Of a stretch of 64,000 nt of DNA, positions 1 to 10,509 are shown piece by piece. Numbering within the stretch: the stretch's first letter is position 1; each line of letters opens with the position of its first letter. The translations under genes and the position numbers were made by a program. The stretch lies in assembly GCA_918026815.1 (NCBI GenBank), contig CAKJVC010000083.1:248001-312000 (forward strand), given 5' to 3'. The DNA is from Chalara sp. BL73. Lineage: Eukaryota > Ascomycota > Leotiomycetes > Helotiales. Below the pieces are notes generated by a model that did no database searches, had not been told where the DNA came from, and worked only from the letters and a program-made list of their open reading frames with translations.

Positions 1-592
1 CTCGAATCCATCAATTAATTAACCCTAAACTATTGGCGGTCACGTCAATTAGCAACGCCTCACAGCCACACAAGCCTCCAGTGATCATATGCACATCATC
101 CATCAGCAATTCCTTCACCAAAGTGGCATTATGATGAGGTATAAGAGCTCAACTATCTTTGCAATGAATCCCTCCAGTTGCGATCTTAACAGCACGCGTG
201 GCGATGTTATCCACTTCACCGTCCATTGAGTTGGCCCCTGATTTCGTTCCTCCTGATCTCATTACGTGGAGAGTGTAGCCTCCAGCTTCCCACTCTAGTC
301 AGATGATTCTATCCGCCTCGCCAACCAGATGCAGTACGGTTTGTTAGTCTTCAATGTACGAGAGCTTATCAGCAGAGCAGGCACCTTCATCGCATAATGC
401 CATGAGACAGATAGCGAAAACCTATTGCAAGACACATAGACTTGACCCAGCCATTCCGCCTACATATTGACTAGCGGACAGTTTAAAGCATAACTTAGCC
501 ACTAGGAGCACACTCTGGATTCCCTTTTCAACAAAAGCATCCTTGACAATAAACCAACGCGCCAGACATCTATCAGCATCTGTCCATATCTG
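1..592 (-). pseudogene. Unidentified decayed coding stretch
   Basis: I do not recognise the family. One minus-strand frame reads as plausible protein from about 592 down to the window edge, with segments such as IWTDADRCLARWFIVKDAF, EADRII and MITGGLCGCEALLIDV. It is broken by at least five in-frame stops, several of which could derive from CAG, CAA or TGG by C-to-T or G-to-A change. A CTAG just above position 590 could be a splice acceptor. The composition is coding-like (frequent LV, ED and G turns), but no catalytic motif is visible. It may continue outside the window. It could be a transposon-encoded protein or an ordinary gene lost to RIP-like mutation. Confidence 0.35.
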
Positions 593-1432
593 CTAGAGGC
601 CGTTTTTAACCCCGTCTTATTTCAGGACGGTCGCTTCTGGACCCATTCTCGACTTGCATGTGATATTTGAAATCCCTGTTCCTCTTCACTTCCAGTTCTG
701 TGTCTTCATTCAATAAACAAGAGAAGCAGGATACGGGAAGGATCTTGTCGGATCACTCTACCTGTGGCAACACCACGTCTTTACGTGGATTGCTTAGGTT
801 GAATGTGATTGATTGTTGAAGGTTGAATGGGGGAGCGAGGATATGCCCCTTAATCGGGTCATGTGACAAAGAGTCACATGACCTACTCCCATTCAGTAAC
901 TAATCTGATTTACGTACAAACAGATCTCTTTTTATTGCGCGTCGCAGATTCCTGACCGGAATTTTCGCCCTTGAGTGGAAAACGCAAAATCCATTCCTCC
1001 CTATCTTCATTGAAGTGCAGTTTGAAGCAGTAGTTGAAAGCTCCCTGAACCTATCAACTACTCGACATGCTTGATTATTCCGGTACCGCCGACCACGAGC
1101 TCTTCGAGCTCAGGCCTGTTGTTGGTACGGTCGAAGTATGTGATCTTGTCAATCCATTTTTGTTGAATTTCTGCGTTGCGAGCATGTGCAATTTTGCTGG
1201 GCCCCCACATATCGAAGTTGCAGGATTGACATCAGAGGAAGGTGCTCAGAGGTCTTGATATGGTATCTCACGTCTTAATATGCAGCAAGCTTCGAGTCGC
1301 GCAGCTCCTGAAGGCAGCCACGTAAGTGGTCACCATGCAATCTCTCCTCATCCAATTCTTACGGCTCCTCTCAACTCTGCAGCTCGCTGGCCGGCCAGGC
1401 AGCCACCTTCTAGAACAACCTCTCATCATTTC
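593..1432. other. Intergenic stretch without a supported gene
   Basis: No convincing coding frame. Around 855-890 there is an imperfect palindrome in which GTCATGTGAC is followed by GTCACATGAC. A similar TCACATGACC box occurs in the LTRs at 19456 and 44333, so this may be a fragment of the same repeat or a bHLH/CACGTG-like site. Short open frames here look fortuitous. Confidence 0.4.
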
Positions 1433-3030
1433 TCATCTCATCGCTGACCACAAACGACGGGGAACGGGGGCGGGGCAGCTGGGCTCTATCAGAGCATTGG
1501 CAATGAATTCCTCCTCTGTCATCTTCTCGCTGTCCACGAACGCTTTCTCCTCCTCCCTCTTCTCCAAGGCTTCATCATACTCATCTAACTCGCTCACCTT
1601 CCGCGCCTCGAATGCCTCAAGCTCTTCCGGGTTGTCAAATTCCTTCTCACGCTTCGCCCACTCGGTAGCCACCAAATGTCGGCGCAGCTGTGTAAATGGA
1701 AGGCTGCGATGGTCGTTGAAGCCGGATGAGAGGAGCATGTGCAGCCACATGGCCCCAGAGGCTTGCGACCACTTGACGAGATTGGAGAGCTCTCTCTCTT
1801 TGTGCTCTGGCATTTTTGCCTCTTCCTCCTTCAAGATACGTATGAAAATCTCCAGGCATTTGAAGTACCGGGCGACAATCTTGAGCGGCTCGTCGTCCGC
1901 GTAGTCCCACGCGCTATTGACGGGTCTGTCTTGGAGAAGCCACCACGGTGCCGAACCAAACAACTGGGCAGGTCCAATGTATGACCACTTGAGGTCCACT
2001 ACTCCGACGACGGTGAGGTCTTCTCTGTTTCGGACAATCAAATTCGCGAAGCCGAGATCGTCGCAAATCAGCTTAAACTTGCAGCGGTCATACTTCGCGT
2101 CGAGCAAGTTAGGTGTTAGGGCTTTTAGGACCTTGAATGCTACATATTTGTTTTTAGCATTATATAAAGCAACAACCGAGTTCGGTTGATGAACGAGCTG
2201 CTCCCAGTCCTGCCCGATGACATATTGAAAATACTCGGTCGTCGTCGTAAACCCCTGGCTTCGGTTACCTAGAGATAATTTGCTTGGTTAACTCCTTGAT
2301 TAGAGCATTAGGGGAGAGAAAGGAAAAGGAAAGCAATAAGCTGTACCGAAAGTGTCAACTTCTCCATTTTGTAGAATGCTATGTGCCTTAAATTTTAGCG
2401 GGCGTGTCGGTGTATAGCTTTAGGCTTCAGCCTTTAGCGACGGCAGGCTGCCGATCCAATCGAAATCGAGCTCGAAGAGCTGAAGCAGAAAATTCGCCAA
2501 CTGCCTATAGAGGACTTCAATATCACTGTCGCTGATATCCTCCCTAATGAGCCTGGTGGGGCGCTCAGGGTTGGGATCCTTGCGAAGATCGCTGACGCTA
2601 ATACCGCTAATGAAGTTTATCATGATGAGTGAACTTGGACCAAGTGGATTGCTGGCAGCGGGACCCCACGCCCCGGATTCTCGGGACGGGAAGTTTAGTC
2701 CCATTATAGATGCGACTCAGGGCCCCCACCCCCCTGGCAACCTTCTCGTCGGTGTAATCGTCACAGATCATCTCCACACGGGGGAAACGAACCATCCAGG
2801 CAGTGCTATCGCTAAAGGTCATCTTCATGCCCGCACTAAACGCACCATGGTGAAAGGTACCGTCGAGCTGACAGGGGAGCTTGTTGGGATGAAATGTTGA
2901 CACCCACTGGCAGAGACGGCCCGTTCTGTAGGTCTCGTTCACCTTGTCGACCCAAGTTGACCCTGTACCTCGTGGACGAGATCGATAAGTGTGTTAGTAC
3001 CCATAACATTAGAGAAGGCTTCAATGGGTG
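1433..3030 (-). pseudogene. APH-type phosphotransferase gene, broken
   Basis: This is a remnant of a fungal aminoglycoside-phosphotransferase-like (APH, kinase-fold) protein. In order on the minus strand I see an N-terminal block (NETYRTGRLCQWVSTFHPN), an ATP-lobe block (RVEMICDDYTDEKVA), the segment SDSDIEVLYRQLANFLLQLF, and a C-lobe with the Brenner-type CDDLGFANLIV followed by GVVDLKWSYIGPAQLF. The blocks lie in different frames. There is a shift near 2940-2965, another near 2660-2700, and an in-frame TAA at 2420-2422. A clean intron (2269-2346, GTACAG to CTCTAG) still joins the last two exons in frame. Length and motif order fit the family, so this was once a functional gene. The Asp/Asn of the catalytic loop and the metal Asp of VVD remain. 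Substrate unknown. Confidence 0.7.
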
Positions 3031-3114
3031 AGGTCAAGCGCTGGGTGAATTACACACTTTGGTGACGGTTTGCCAAGACTTTTGAAGCCCTGCAGCCACT
3101 CACAGCGCTCGCAT

Positions 3115-3262
3115 GCTACTGCTGGAACTGGCCTCATAACCGTGACCAGTTCCAGGGTCCTAGCTAGGGGAACCAATGAGGGTTCGCGGTTATTGCGCGA
3201 CAATCTGTCAATGAGTGCCAGAATGGTCAGTGCGTCATGCACGTATCTCTAGGACAGTGACA
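3115..3262 (+). repeat. LTR family C, partial copy
   Basis: This shares the stretch running from TACTGCTGGAACTG through TTCCAGGGTCCTAGCTAG to the terminal GTGACA with the fuller copies at 34903-35116 and 43312-43536. The 5' part is missing. It lies just upstream of the broken phosphotransferase gene. Confidence 0.6.
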
Positions 3263-3904
3263 CAAGCAATTATCATGGCGCTAATTGCAGTCTTTTCAAT
3301 CATACCCCGAGAGTCAGCCTCCAGAAAGTGAGGCTGAGTGCGAGAGGATGTCTTCTGCTCAGCCTGATGTGCCACCTCCTGCTTCGGCAAGTGTTCCACT
3401 TCCATTGGCAGCTGTGTAGAGTAGTGTTGTTATGCGTTCCTCAACAATAGTCAATGAAATTAATGTAACGACACCAAAATATTCTCGAGCCCACACGAGA
3501 TGTGCATCGAGCCGTCGGCTTGGGGGGATGAATAACCCTAGCGTGCTTATCATTAATTCACCTCCAATACCCTGAACTCCAGCTTCATACCAAAAAAATT
3601 CTCCAGCCATTTTTCATCAATTATTGCACAATCCATTTAAATCAGCCATGGTGACTGCCTCATGTATATGGTCAAGCAAGTGCCTATGATATGCAAGATA
3701 TTCGTACCCTGTTCGAGTGGCTGGACGTGGGTATCCAGGCTTCGATGCGTTGTTCTCATGCAGGTTGAGCGCTAGGCTGTACATGTGTAACCACATGTTG
3801 TAATTTCGGCTTTTCTTATCGCCCTCTGCGAAGTTTCTTATGTTTTTCAACTATTTTGAGTTTCACATCTCTCTTTTTCTGGTTTACACTCATATCGATT
3901 CAAT
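3263..3904. other. Intergenic; possible minus-strand coding remnant
   Basis: Two consecutive minus-strand frames (3617-3850 and 3359-3610) show protein-like composition, for example NMWLHMYSLALNLHENN, but I recognise no family and see no splice signal that joins them convincingly. The 3' end must contain the promoter of the gene starting at 3905. Confidence 0.25.
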
Positions 3905-6805
3905 ATGGCGGAGGCCGTCGCTATAGGAGCGTCGGTCGTGGCTTTTATCGGAATTACTGGCCAAATTATACAAGGCTGCATCTCCATTAGCGCCTTCCTT
4001 AATGATGTTAAAGACGCTCCAAGCTATCTGAAGACTTTGCGAAAAGAAGTCAAAATGATGCAAAGCATCCTGGAGAGTTTCAGCCGGCATTTGAAAGACC
4101 TTGAAGACACTGGGATACCGCTGAGTGATGAGCAGCTCACAAAAGAAGCGCTAGCATTGAGTAAAGAGGCTATCGATGATACTTCACGAGTAACTACGAA
4201 ATATACTCTAAATAGTATGGCCTGGAGCAAAATTCGCATTGCCATGAAGAAAAGCTCCTGGCAGACATCCCTAGCAAAGATAAAGAGTGCTAAAAGCTCT
4301 CTCCTTACTGCTCAGGCATTCATTATTTTGTATGCTGATATCCAGACGTGCTGAGTCTAATGCTTAGCTAACAGCTCAAGCAGAACGCTTGCTCATCAAC
4401 AAGCCCTAGATACGCAATCCACTCATCGAATACTTGGGCCGCTTGCTGCCACGCTAGACAGTTCTTCCTTGATAGTGTCTAGACTACCTCCAATATTAAA
4501 CCAAGTCTCTCAAATTTCTACCCAGACAAATAGAGAACTCAGTAAAACAAACGCAGGCGTCGCTAAAGAACTGGATAATCTGGTCAACAACATTGAAGCG
4601 ATCCGCACCTCCAATTTCAGTGCTGTCACTGCCGCAATATCCGAAGTCAATAAAAAAATAAAAGAGGTGCACCATACAATGCAAGAGTTTCGCGCAGCTA
4701 TCGAAAATATGAAGTCTACCTCTGATGCTCTAGACTTCTTGCCACTGGGCATGTCGAAAATGGTGAAAGACACTTTTCGCGGGGTTCTCGCCGAGTTTTA
4801 TCTCGAGATGTCGCGAACAACCAAGCTTTGCCAAACTGGCGACGGACAAGATAGTTATTTATTAGCCACTGCTTGGAAAGAGCTTCGATTATCCTGCCGT
4901 GTTGTACGCCAAGAAACTCACATCAAAAAATACGAAAGAGAAATCGGTTCCATCACCGTCAGAGCTACAACTACGACATTCCATGAAAGTTCCGCAGCAA
5001 TCAAATCCCTCACGGCTACAACTTCCACAATCACACAGACCTATATTGAGATGGTCCCAAATTCAAATTTCATTCGCCATGCGGTTTGCTTCTCTCTTGC
5101 TCAGTTTGGTGCTATCGACTTATATGCCACCCCCGAGCCTAGGCTGCGCGTTTATAATCAAGTTGGCGTTGATGCCCTTATTGTGAAAGCATGCGAAACT
5201 GGTGACCTCTTATTGATGAGAACGCTTTTTAGAGACGAAGCGGCCTCCCCGTTCGATAGAGTGGAAGGGTTAGTTTCGCTCCTCGACATTGTCCTTGCAC
5301 ATACTTGGTATTCGCTTGGTGGGCCCACACAGACAGCTAGCGATGAGACAATGCCTCACACTAGGAGAATGCTTAATTTTTATTCAGAGTTATTACGTCT
5401 TGGCCTTGATCCATCAGATAAAGCTCTAAAGTCATTGAGAGTAAGTCATCTAGACGTCCTGTGTTTGCTTTCAGTCCGTTATAGCCCGGAAGCCTCCATC
5501 CAACATGAAATAGTTAACTTGGTAAGAGCAATTTTACACCAAAGTACTTTGGACCCGCTTCAAGGGACTACTGCCCATTTGGCTTGGCTGATGGATAGCT
5601 ACATATCACATCACCTCAGTTCACTTCTTCAGCATCAGGATAATTGGCTAGTCGAATGGCCAGCACCAGAGGTAGTAATGATAGATAATTGCTTGAAAGT
5701 AACACGTTATCTCCAACGACAGGTTGAAGAGTACTGGGATTGTGGTGCGATATCTATCAAGCTAGGAAATTATTCGCTGCAATTAAGCTTCGAACTCGAA
5801 GGAAGTATTTTGCTACATGCTGCGTTTAATAGAACGATTCGCCATTGGTATATCCAGATTCTGGAAGGATGTGAAACTTTGGATGAGAATTTGGTCTTGT
5901 TAATTCACCTTCTCAACATACCCAGCCAGCTCAAACCTTTACGATATTACCTATACATAGCAGAACATCTCCAAATATGTATACAATCATGCTTGGATTT
6001 AGGATTAAACCTGCACCAGCCACCTTGCTTGTTTCTCCATGCTCTGGAATTCGTCACGTTTTATGACCTCGAGAAAGTTGTTCGTCATGCCCTTGGCCTC
6101 TGGGAAGAACAAGCATTCGGTGATGTCCAAGAGGCTGATAGATATGCTTCACTAGCTTACCAACTGCATTTTCTCAACGATAGCCGTGGACCCCGGCGGA
6201 GCTGCGAAGCTTTGGCAGAATTAACTTGGGTTAGGATTCCTTTCCATAGTTTGTTAGCTACAGACTGGACTTTTCAGGATCGATATCAATACGGAGAATT
6301 ATCTATCGAAAAGTTGAAAAAGGGTAAAGTTGAGAAACAAGAAAGAATTGGCGAAACTTCAATTAAGTGGTACCAAAATACTTGTGAGAATCGTTATAAA
6401 TGGCTTTCAGATCTGCCTTTGGCGAAAAAAGATGTACACAACATGAGAAAACTAGGCCGGTATCGATACGCGGACGGAAATCCGTTTGGAGATATCAGGG
6501 TTTTACCTTGTCTTTGTGTCTATTATAGCAGTGAATCTGATTCAGAGTCCGGTAGTGACGACTACTATAATATATCATTCGGGCCCGTCATTGACTGCAT
6601 TATCAATGCTGGAAATGGAGACGAATATGAGAGTGCGAATTGCTCTGACAAAGCTTCCAGCTGCGACAGCGAAGACGAAGACGGCTGTCCCTCTGATCAA
6701 TCTTCCAAGATTGGCAGCTACAACAACAATGACGAAGGAGAATTAGAGAGCGATGCGTCTTATGGGGAGGAAGCAGCTTGTCTTTGCATAAGCCATCACA
6801 GATAG
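3905..6805 (+). CDS. STAND-type N-terminal domain protein, acidic C-terminus
   Basis: The N-terminus (MAEAVAIGASVVAFIGITGQ, then an EVKMMQSILESF helix) matches the helical N-terminal domain found on fungal STAND/NLR-like proteins, presumed to act in signalling or membrane association. Exon 1 is 3905-4329. Intron 4330-4374 (45 bp, GTATGC to AACAG) joins exon 2 in frame. The remaining ~765 residues contain a coiled-coil-like region (TNRELSKTNAG, IEAIRTSNFSAV) and a long helical body resembling degenerate ankyrin or armadillo stacks. No NACHT P-loop is visible. The last ~80 residues are Ser/Asp/Glu-rich. The stop at 6803-6805 (TAG) is followed by 98 further open codons in the same frame, so the gene may have lost its natural end. 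Specific function unknown. Confidence 0.75.
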
Positions 6806-7099
6806 TTAAGCGAAAAGATAGATGATTCTACGAGCGAACTGACTAGCGATGACAATTTCTCGGTTAACCCAGAGCTAGATTCAGATCTTCCACTTGTAGA
6901 AGGCGGCTTGGAAGCAGGCCAACAATGTACGGAACAAGAAGTCATACCTGAGCTTGTGCAAAAAGTCGAAACTATTGATCGAAACTCGTTAGAAGCGCAC
7001 GCAAACTCAGAAATAACCGCCGTCGGTCACAAAGAACTAGATCGTGAAGAAGAAAATACCAACGGCCTCGCAATAGCATATGCTTCATTCTTCACCTGA
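6806..7099 (+). other. In-frame extension after the stop at 6803
   Basis: The frame of the upstream gene continues for 98 codons with the same acidic, Ser/Thr-rich composition (SELTSDDNFSVNPELDSD, then DREEENTNGLA) up to the TGA at 7097-7099. This suggests TAG at 6803 is a recent nonsense change (for example from CAG) or a read-through site. No intron of acceptable size removes the stop. Confidence 0.5.
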
Positions 7100-7151
7100 T
7101 ATCCTTTCACACGCCACATCACAAACTCTTAACACCCTCCAGCTTCCTCTC

Positions 7152-7374
7152 TGTTTGTATCACTCTCTGTGATACTTCATATTGATGACTTGCAATTGCT
7201 TAAGTCGGTTACCCACGGGGCACGTAGCATCGCAATCTCAGCGCAGTACTATTATGCTCGTTGCAGGTGGTTGACTTGTTCTTGAATTGTTCTAAGTGCT
7301 AATCTACGTACGAGTGCTATAATACATCCATGTAGTCCGTGCGTCGCGGGGTGTGCTATTCACTCATACTAACA
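7152..7374 (-). repeat. Solo LTR, family D, with target duplication
   Basis: A 223-bp element that in minus orientation begins TGTTAGTATGAGTG and ends GATACAAACA (TG...CA). It is flanked by a perfect 5-bp direct repeat CTCTC (7147-7151 and 7375-7379). Related copies lie at 39315-39531, 50708-50929 and, in part, 62517-62612. This is what remains after recombination between the two LTRs of a retrotransposon. Confidence 0.85.
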
Positions 7375-8230
7375 CTCTCCTCTGCACCCTTCAAGTCCGG
7401 GACTTGGTTCACCTCCTCAACCTTCTCTTGTGTCTCCCTTACATGATTGCCCCGAACTCCTAATGCACACCTGGCTTATCATCCTACATGGTAACCCCCC
7501 GCGTTAGCCGGCTGGCCAGGGACCTACTCGCACCAGTATTCGGTTATACAGGCTACGGTTGCCCTACCACGCTAAGTGCAAGTTGATAGAGACGGCCTTC
7601 GATTGCTTGGGTAGGGCTAACCTAGTATTGAAATAGTATTCTGAGGCTAGGCTCGGATGATTATCCTTGAAGATCACAAACAAGATGATTTTTCTCAAAG
7701 CAAGACTACATGCGAGATTTCTGTAGAATTTGTTCAAATAGAAAAAGTCACGTGGCCTTCAGAGAGTATAGGGCAAACGAGTATCAATTGCTGAAGGTTG
7801 TAGAACCTAAACTACAGGAGAGAATCCCTCTACTTATAGAGGTGTGATACCAACATGTCAACACACTGATGCCTACTGGTGCCTACAGGTGCCTACAATA
7901 GACTTTAGGTATGGTCCTTAGACCTAACCTGCTCAACAGAATTCATGTTATCATGGCTATATTGTACTCACCGGGGGACTAGAGTCTTATTGGCAGTCAG
8001 GGTGCCTTTCGGCGGTGAGGGGTGAATATATCGGAATGATTATCAGATACAGAGCATCCGTGAAAGAGTGCACTTGCAATATACTAAATATATCTAATAA
8101 GCCGGAGGCCCTCCCTTCCGGCCACCTCGCTTAGCACACCACCACTTCCTGCCCTCATATATAGAGCTCAAATAGATCAATAGAATCTTATTCAATTGCT
8201 CTAAAATTTGGCAAATCTCTTAACGATATC
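7375..8230. other. Repeat-rich intergenic region
   Basis: No gene seen. Roughly 7740-7853 (CCTAAACTACAGGAGAGA and flanks) is an inverted copy of 25925-26050. Next to it lie a short GTGCCTAC direct repeat (7872-7900) and a GCCGGAGGCC palindrome near 8101. Probably degraded transposon ends. Confidence 0.4.
7740..7853 (-). repeat. Dispersed repeat, copy 1 (pair with 25925)
   Basis: Reverse complement of the sequence at 25925-26050, with shared blocks such as AGTATCAATTGCTGAAG and CTCTACTTATAGAGGTGTG. Ends are not defined. Likely an LTR fragment. Confidence 0.55.
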
Positions 8231-8980
8231 ATGAAGCCCTCATGTACTGAAGAAGATATCATGCGAGCACTTGATGAGGCTGCAAATGGAGGCCTGTGCT
8301 GCGGGCGGCCCTAGAGTAAGGTATTTCAAGGTCTACTTTTACAGACAGATTAAATGGCCATATCTGTAGCAAATAGAGGGCAACAGGAGGGATTGCAATA
8401 TAACAGGTAAGACACGTGACTGCAATAGAATAGAAATAGTGATGTATTGATATCAAAAGTATGCTTGTCCGTCTAGCAGATAAAACTCAAGCTTGCTTTC
8501 CTCCTGAAAGCTCTAGCTGTTCCTTATATCCTTCCAGCTGTGCTGTAGCGGTCAGCCTGTAGCTGCTGTAGCTGTCAACCTGTTGTAGCTGTATGCCTGT
8601 GGCTGCTGTAGCTGTACGCCTGTGGCTGCTCATGGGCGGAGCATGCCGCTTGCGGCCCTTCAGCTCCTAAGCTGTTATGATATCTGTCTCTAACCGACTC
8701 TGGCTGTTACAATATCTCACGTCAAGAAGGAGCAGAACACTTGCAAAAGCTTGCACTAGTTCTGGAAAAACGTTGACAAAGTGGATTCTAGTTCAAGAGT
8801 CTTTAGGGCTTAGTCCTACTCATGTACAGATTAAGGATTTTGCCCAACGCTTTATTGCTATCCGTAGAGACACGACTATACTAAGAAAACGATAGATACG
8901 AGCTTTTCTAAAAAAGGGATCCTATGCTAAAGACCAAAAAGCAAGTCAGGATTGATTTTACTCGTGTCAATAGCGCTACA
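8231..8980 (+). pseudogene. Fot1/pogo-like (Tc1-mariner) transposase remnant
   Basis: The plus strand starts with MKPSCTEEDIMRALDEAANG. After an inserted LTR (8365-8711) it continues with LTKWILVQESLGLSPTHVQ and DFAQRFIA, then RIDFTRVNSAT. This is the N-terminal psq/CENP-B-type DNA-binding region of pogo/Fot1 transposases. It carries frameshifts and stops, including a TAG where the family has Trp in KRWI-AFL. The DDE catalytic part is absent: the gene is cut at 8981 by another LTR fragment. Confidence 0.75.
8365..8711 (+). repeat. Solo LTR, family A, with ATATC duplication
   Basis: A 347-bp element starting TGTAGCAAATAGAGG and ending TCTGGCTGTTACA. It is flanked by perfect ATATC repeats (8360-8364 and 8712-8716). 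It sits inside the Fot1/pogo transposase remnant, so it is younger than that transposon. It contains CTGTAGCTG-type short tandem variations near 8550-8640. Confidence 0.9.
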
Positions 8981-9110
8981 TGTCACAGCCCTGGCCTTTT
9001 CTCGCTTGGAGCTTGGCTCCTGACACTGCAGAGCTCGGTGGAGCTTGGCACCGGACACCACAGGGCTCGCTTACACTGGCCTCCGGCCGGCTTCCTGTAT
9101 ATAGAGCGCC
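8981..9110 (-). repeat. LTR family B, truncated
   Basis: In reverse orientation this carries the 3' half of family B (TGTCACAGCCCTGGCC at 8981, GGCCTCCGGCCGGCTTCCTG to TATATAGAG). It truncates the Fot1/pogo remnant on its left. On its right it abuts a family A fragment. Confidence 0.6.
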
Positions 9111-9404
9111 GCAGCTCCGGGCTTACAGCTATTATGAAGGCGTATGACCTAGACTGTCGTGGGCTTCGGGGATGCTAAAGTCACAAGCTTGTGACACTGT
9201 AGGACACCATCGAGAGGCGAAGGATACAAAAAAAGCTAGAACTTCTTGGAGGAGGGCAAGCTTGAGTCTTTCATAGATTCATAGGTCTATATTTCATATC
9301 AATACAATACTATTACTTTTGCATTTGCTAGTCACGTGTCTATACAACATGCGTGTCCTTACCTGCTATATTGCAATCCCTCCTGCTGCCCTCTGTTTGT
9401 TACA
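9111..9404 (-). repeat. LTR family A fragment and variant copy
   Basis: 9111-9178 is a 3'-end piece of family A (GACCTAGACTGTCGTGGGC). 9179-9404 is a diverged copy ending in TTTGTTACA, with the GCAATCCCTCCTGC block of the family. A perfect palindrome AGTCACAAGCTTGTGAC lies at its boundary and recurs at 58430-58446. Confidence 0.6.
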
Positions 9405-9731
9405 GACCGTGACACTGTATAACCGGGGAGAAGCACGGCCTGCTTTGTTTGGTTTGCTAAGCATAGCGAAAATAGCGGCACGGAAGCAGGGAAAGTGGTA
9501 GCCGACTTGCATACGCGCTTGGAAAAGTTGACGAATGTGATTTTTAAGTATAGGTCACCCTAGCCGTAGAACAAGCGTAGGTATTTCGTCTTTCCCTAGA
9601 GCGGTATTGCCTGCACCGAGTATTTCTTGTTCTATTTCTTGTTCTGTAAAGTCTGGGAATGGAAGGGAAGTGTTAAGGACAGCAGGGGCTGTAAGTGAGA
9701 TGTCGCCTGCCTCTGCGGTGTTTTGTAGAAG
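9405..9731 (-). pseudogene. LINE (non-LTR) reverse transcriptase fragment
   Basis: The minus-strand frame reads PFPDFTEQEIEQEILGAGNT, then LVLRLG, stop, PILKNHIRQLFQ, GYHFPCFRAAIFAMLSKPNK and AGRASPRLYS. This is the start of the reverse-transcriptase domain of Tad1/I-type LINEs (thumb-palm entry, ...KPNK...SPRSYRPI). The internal stop is TGA where Trp is expected. It is truncated on both sides by family A LTRs. Confidence 0.75.
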
Positions 9732-9950
9732 CGTAACAGAAAGAGGGAAGCAGGAGGGATTGCAATAAAACAGGTAATAACACGTGACTGGCGATGCAAT
9801 TGTAAGAGTAAAGTATCGATATCAGAAGTATGCTTCCGAATCTAGAAAGAAAACTCAAGCTTACCCTTCTCTCCAGAGAGCTCTAGCTTTTCCTTATATC
9901 ACTTAACCGTGCTGTATCCTTGACTTACAGAGCCACCGAGCTCTAGAGGT

Positions 9951-10093
9951 TGTCAAGGCCCTGGCCTTTTCTCGCTTGGAGCTTGGCACCGGATACCCCA
10001 GAGCTCGGACGGAGCTCAGTACCGGACACCCCAGAGCTCGGATGGAGCTCGGACACCACAAAGCTCGCTTATCCTGGCCTCCGGCTAGTTCCT
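9951..10093 (-). repeat. LTR family B, truncated, nested
   Basis: Starts TGTCAAGGCCCTGGCC and ends near TTCCTGTATATTA. It contains an internal tandem variation of the GAGCTCGG(A)CGGAGCTC type. Nested in a family A LTR. Confidence 0.6.
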
Positions 10094-10191
10094 GTATATT
10101 AGTCGGAGCCTACGATAGTCTAGAATATACGTTCCCGTAGTGGCTGTAAGCTTTCGGCTGGCTGTCGGCTAGCCTTCGTTGTTCTGATGGT

Positions 10192-10415
10192 TGTAACAAC
10201 TTAAGTCGAACAGGGATCTCGATCCGTAGACCTAGGTAGAAGGGCTCAGAGGTGTGAACAACTATCAATTGTCATAACTAGAAGAACAAGCTACGGATAG
10301 AAGAAGGGAAGGAAAGCAGCGCTTTATATACAGGAAGCCGGCCGGAGGCCAGTGTAAGTGAGCCCTGCAGTGTCAGGAGCCAAGCTCCAAGCTAGAACAG
10401 GCCAGGGCCGTGTCA
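10192..10415 (+). repeat. Solo LTR, family B, with ATGGT duplication
   Basis: A 224-bp element running TGTAACAACTTAAGTCGAAC ... GGGCCGTGTCA. It is flanked by perfect ATGGT repeats (10187-10191, 10416-10420). The family consensus includes GGGATCTCGATCCG and GGCCGGAGGCCAG. Confidence 0.9.
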
Positions 10416-10509
10416 ATGGTTCGCTTACAGCCTGTAACCGTCCCTAATCGACTGTAGCTGTTACAGGATAGGGGCCTTTAGGCGGCCACAAAGGCAGTTA
10501 AGTTAGGAT

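Larger units (their letters stand above)
9732..10465 (+). repeat. LTR family A interrupted by two family B LTRs
   Basis: The left part starts CGTAACAGAAAGAGGG and follows family A to about 9950. The right part (10094-10191 and 10416-10465) completes it, ending GTAGCTGTTACA. Between them lie a truncated reverse family B piece and a complete family B solo LTR, so family B moved after family A was already in place. Confidence 0.7.

Noticed and set aside
1326..1984. Plus-strand open frames over the phosphotransferase remnant
   Set aside because: Low-complexity Ser/Leu content, antisense to the recognisable APH C-lobe.
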